From the NCBI GenBank assembly GCA_021823905.1, contig JAKALX010000002.1, positions 1 to 37,327 of the forward strand: a stretch of DNA of 37,327 bases, given 5' to 3'. The notes beneath the pieces were generated by a model that was not told the origin of the DNA, searched no databases, and saw only the letters and a program-made list of their open reading frames with translations. Source of the stretch: Chloroflexota bacterium (GTDB taxonomy: Bacteria; Chloroflexota; Dehalococcoidia; Tepidiformales; Tepidiformaceae). Positions 35,607 through 37,327 of this stretch are shown piece after piece. How positions within the stretch are numbered: the first letter of the stretch is position 1; each line of letters starts with the position of its first letter. Position numbers and translations under genes: made by a program.

Positions 35607-36803
35607 ATGGCCAGAATCCTGAAGCCGGGCGAGACCGTTGCCGGATATACGATCGTCCGACACCTTGGCAGCGGAGGGTTCGCCATCGCGTATGAGGCGA
35701 GAGACAGCCACGGCGAGAAAGTGTTCTTCAAGCAGTACAAGTCCCCGTCACCCGCCGTGCCCTGGTACCCTGGCTACGCTCGCTACCAGGAGGAGATCAA
35801 GCGCCGCATCGAAACTACCAATGCCTCGCGCTTCTGCTACAAGTTCATCGAGTTCTTCGAGGCCATTGCGGGCAGCACGTGTTACTTCCAGGTTTTTGAG
35901 TTCGTGGAGCACGGCAATGACCTCAGTGAGATTCTGACGCGGGCAGCCGCAGGCTCACGCCTGCCCTGGGACCAGCGAATGATCTTGGCGAGAGTCATGG
36001 TGGCCGGGATCGCGTCCCTCCACGATGCAAAGATTGTGCACTGCGACCTGAAGCCGGGTAACATCGAGCTTCTCGCGGACCACACTATTGCGGCGAAGTA
36101 CCGCCTCAAGCTCGTGGACTTCGACTGGTCGATCCTAGCTGATCGCCGAGCGCCCTGGCATGGGTTCCAGGGGTACATGACCTCGCCTGGCTATAGCTCC
36201 CCGGAGCACCTCCGCGCACAGCTACCGGTCCCCGCTTCGGATGTCTTCACGTGCGGTTTGATGCTACACATGCTCCTCGCCGGCGCGCACCCGTACGACT
36301 TCGACAGTGACACGGAGTACGGGCGCGCGGTGCTCGGTTACGCAGCCCCATTGCCGGCGTTTGCGGACTTCCCGGGTTCCCCGGCGGAGGCCACCGAACT
36401 CGGTCAGGCCCTTAGGCGTTGCCTGGACCCCCTCCCGAAAGAACGGCCGACTGCAGTCGAACTGTTGGCCGTTTTGCGCGGCGGCCGGGCCGGTGGCGGG
36501 GGTTGGCTGCGGCTGGTTGGGCCGTCGGGCGAGACGGTTACCGTCCGGGTCCCGACTGATGTTGGGAAGACCGTCCTCGCCAAGTTCGGAACCGATGCCG
36601 CTTGCCTTGACGCAGTCCAGTTCTCCCTCGAGCGTTCCGGCGGCGATTGGTACGTCGTTCCGCGCGTCGGTACGACGAACGAGACACTCCTCAATGGGAA
36701 GAAGCTGACAACACGCTCGGTGGTGCGGCAGGGCGACACGCTCGCCGTCGGCCGCCAGACCAGGGGCGTGAGCAGGTTGCCGATGAAGGTGGAGCTGGGC
36801 TGA
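35607..36803 (+). CDS. Ser/Thr protein kinase with C-terminal FHA-like domain
   Basis: 398 residues. The kinase domain (about 10-280) has Gly loop GSGGFA, K42, catalytic loop HCDLKPGN (D147, K149, N152) and the metal site as DFD (171-173) where most kinases have DFG. The activation segment ends near GYSSPEH. No membrane segment follows, unlike PknB-type kinases; the C-terminus (about 295-398) has FHA features: GTTNETLLNGKKL and GDTLAVGR. It would phosphorylate partners and bind phosphothreonine. HCD with DFD and the two neighbouring vWA genes resemble TerY-P type units. Confidence 0.88.
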   Translation: MARILKPGETVAGYTIVRHLGSGGFAIAYEARDSHGEKVFFKQYKSPSPAVPWYPGYARYQEEIKRRIETTNASRFCYKFIEFFEAIAGSTCYFQVFEFVEHGNDLSEILTRAAAGSRLPWDQRMILARVMVAGIASLHDAKIVHCDLKPGNIELLADHTIAAKYRLKLVDFDWSILADRRAPWHGFQGYMTSPGYSSPEHLRAQLPVPASDVFTCGLMLHMLLAGAHPYDFDSDTEYGRAVLGYAAPLPAFADFPGSPAEATELGQALRRCLDPLPKERPTAVELLAVLRGGRAGGGGWLRLVGPSGETVTVRVPTDVGKTVLAKFGTDAACLDAVQFSLERSGGDWYVVPRVGTTNETLLNGKKLTTRSVVRQGDTLAVGRQTRGVSRLPMKVELG

Positions 36804-36810
36804 CGGTACG

Positions 36811-37197
36811 ATGAACTGGAAATGCCCCCAGTGTGGACTCGAGGTCGCGGAAGGTCGCCACCGATGCGATGGGTGCGGCGAGATAAGCTTCGGACGGGTC
36901 CGAATTCGCAGCCTCGAAACAGGCTCCGAGATCACTTTGGGCATCGACACCGAGATCACCCGGCATCTACTCGCCGGTTTTGCTGGCGGGGATGCTGCGT
37001 TTGCGTCTCCCATACAGTTTATCCTCATCAGGAGCATCGCCCATGAGCGGTGGGCGGTCAGCCACTCGACGAAGGCCACGAACCAAACGTACCTCGACGG
37101 GCACCCTCTTCCGACGGATCCTGTCCCGTTGAACGGCGGAGAGGTCATCTCGGTCGGTCCGGAGCGGCTCAGACTTCGAGTCGAGATCGTGGTTTAG
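36811..37197 (+). CDS. Zinc-ribbon FHA domain protein
   Basis: 128 residues, seven bases after the kinase stop. An N-terminal zinc ribbon (C5, C8, C19, C22: CPQC and CDGC) is followed by an FHA-like beta sandwich with AVSHSTKATNQTYLDGHPL (Ser-His and Asn-x-Thr region for phosphothreonine binding) and LNGGEVISVG. It probably docks on proteins phosphorylated by the kinase encoded just before it. The family is clear, partners are inferred. Confidence 0.8.
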   Translation: MNWKCPQCGLEVAEGRHRCDGCGEISFGRVRIRSLETGSEITLGIDTEITRHLLAGFAGGDAAFASPIQFILIRSIAHERWAVSHSTKATNQTYLDGHPLPTDPVPLNGGEVISVGPERLRLRVEIVV

Positions 37198-37203
37198 CGT
37201 CCG

Positions 37204-37327
37204 ATGCGAGACCCAGGAGACAGCTCCCCTCGCGATCACGGTCTGGGCCAGATTGACCGGCCCGCCGTGGTGCAGTTTTGTCAGGAGTTCCTCCTCCCGC
37301 TGCTGGCGGATGGACAACTCGCGCCGG
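37204..37327 (+). CDS. Start of a further gene, truncated at the window edge
   Basis: From ATG 37204, six bases after the stop of the FHA gene, a frame stays open for 41 codons to the end of the window. It begins MRDPGDSSPRDHGLG and continues with an amphipathic helix-like VVQFCQEFLLPLLAD. The ribosome binding site is weak and nothing identifies the family. The tight spacing suggests it belongs to the operon. The opposite strand also has an open frame here, so the call is tentative. Confidence 0.45.
   Translation, partial: MRDPGDSSPRDHGLGQIDRPAVVQFCQEFLLPLLADGQLAP

Noticed and set aside
36967-37317. Minus-strand open frame over the zinc-ribbon FHA gene and right edge
   Set aside because: It covers a clear zinc-ribbon/FHA coding region on the other strand; its Gln/Glu-rich start is suggestive but not enough.

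Overview
The window is high-GC bacterial DNA (roughly 60-65% by eye) with AGGAGG-type ribosome binding sites, tightly packed genes, many ATGA-type stop/start overlaps, a candidate sigma-54 promoter and a bEBP-type (sigma-54 activator-like) regulator. A Liv ABC transporter with a secreted binding protein, a SEDS/penicillin-binding protein and large signalling genes suggest a free-living, probably Gram-negative soil or sediment bacterium (for example Acidobacteriota, Myxococcota or a related deep lineage). I cannot place it more closely. I see no tRNA, rRNA, CRISPR array, insertion sequence or integrase.

Left block (1-1726, minus strand): a YbjN/T3S-chaperone-like protein followed by a Clp-family AAA+ protein that runs off the left edge. 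A gap of about 0.6 kb without a convincing gene separates it from the next block.

Central block (2344-19319, minus strand): one long directional array. It begins with a single-domain response regulator and a complete branched-chain-type amino acid ABC transporter (LivH, M, F, G, K). Then come a DapL-like aminotransferase whose PLP lysine is replaced by Asn and a LysA-like PLP decarboxylase. After 99 bp follows a signalling set: a soluble histidine-kinase-like protein, two large unrecognised proteins, a protein ending in a degenerate ion-channel-like membrane module, a small two-TM protein, and a bEBP-type response regulator with a GAFTDA loop instead of GAFTGA. A good GG-N10-GC sigma-54 promoter candidate with a nearby palindrome stands in front of the array at 19461-19477. 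Just upstream lies a group II PLP decarboxylase gene (19481-21601).

Right block (22082-37327): a plus-strand operon encodes a zinc-ribbon TRAFAC-type GTPase, a GAP1-like partner and a 1731-residue fusion of a SEDS glycosyltransferase (FtsW/RodA-like) with a class B PBP transpeptidase that keeps all three active-site motifs. Facing it is a minus-strand pair: an FtsK-like translocase without a gamma domain, and a PLD-family protein with a Cys cluster. Diverging from that pair is a plus-strand regulatory operon: two vWA proteins, a Ser/Thr kinase with a C-terminal FHA-like domain, a zinc-ribbon/FHA protein, and the start of another gene at the window edge.

Reading: the right block resembles the GTPase/GAP1 and TerY-P type conflict systems predicted by comparative genomics, but it carries a divisome-like set (SEDS+PBP fusion and FtsK). 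The central block looks like amino-acid uptake and sensing tied to a phosphorelay with a membrane-pore-like output. Both are inferences from domain content and gene order.
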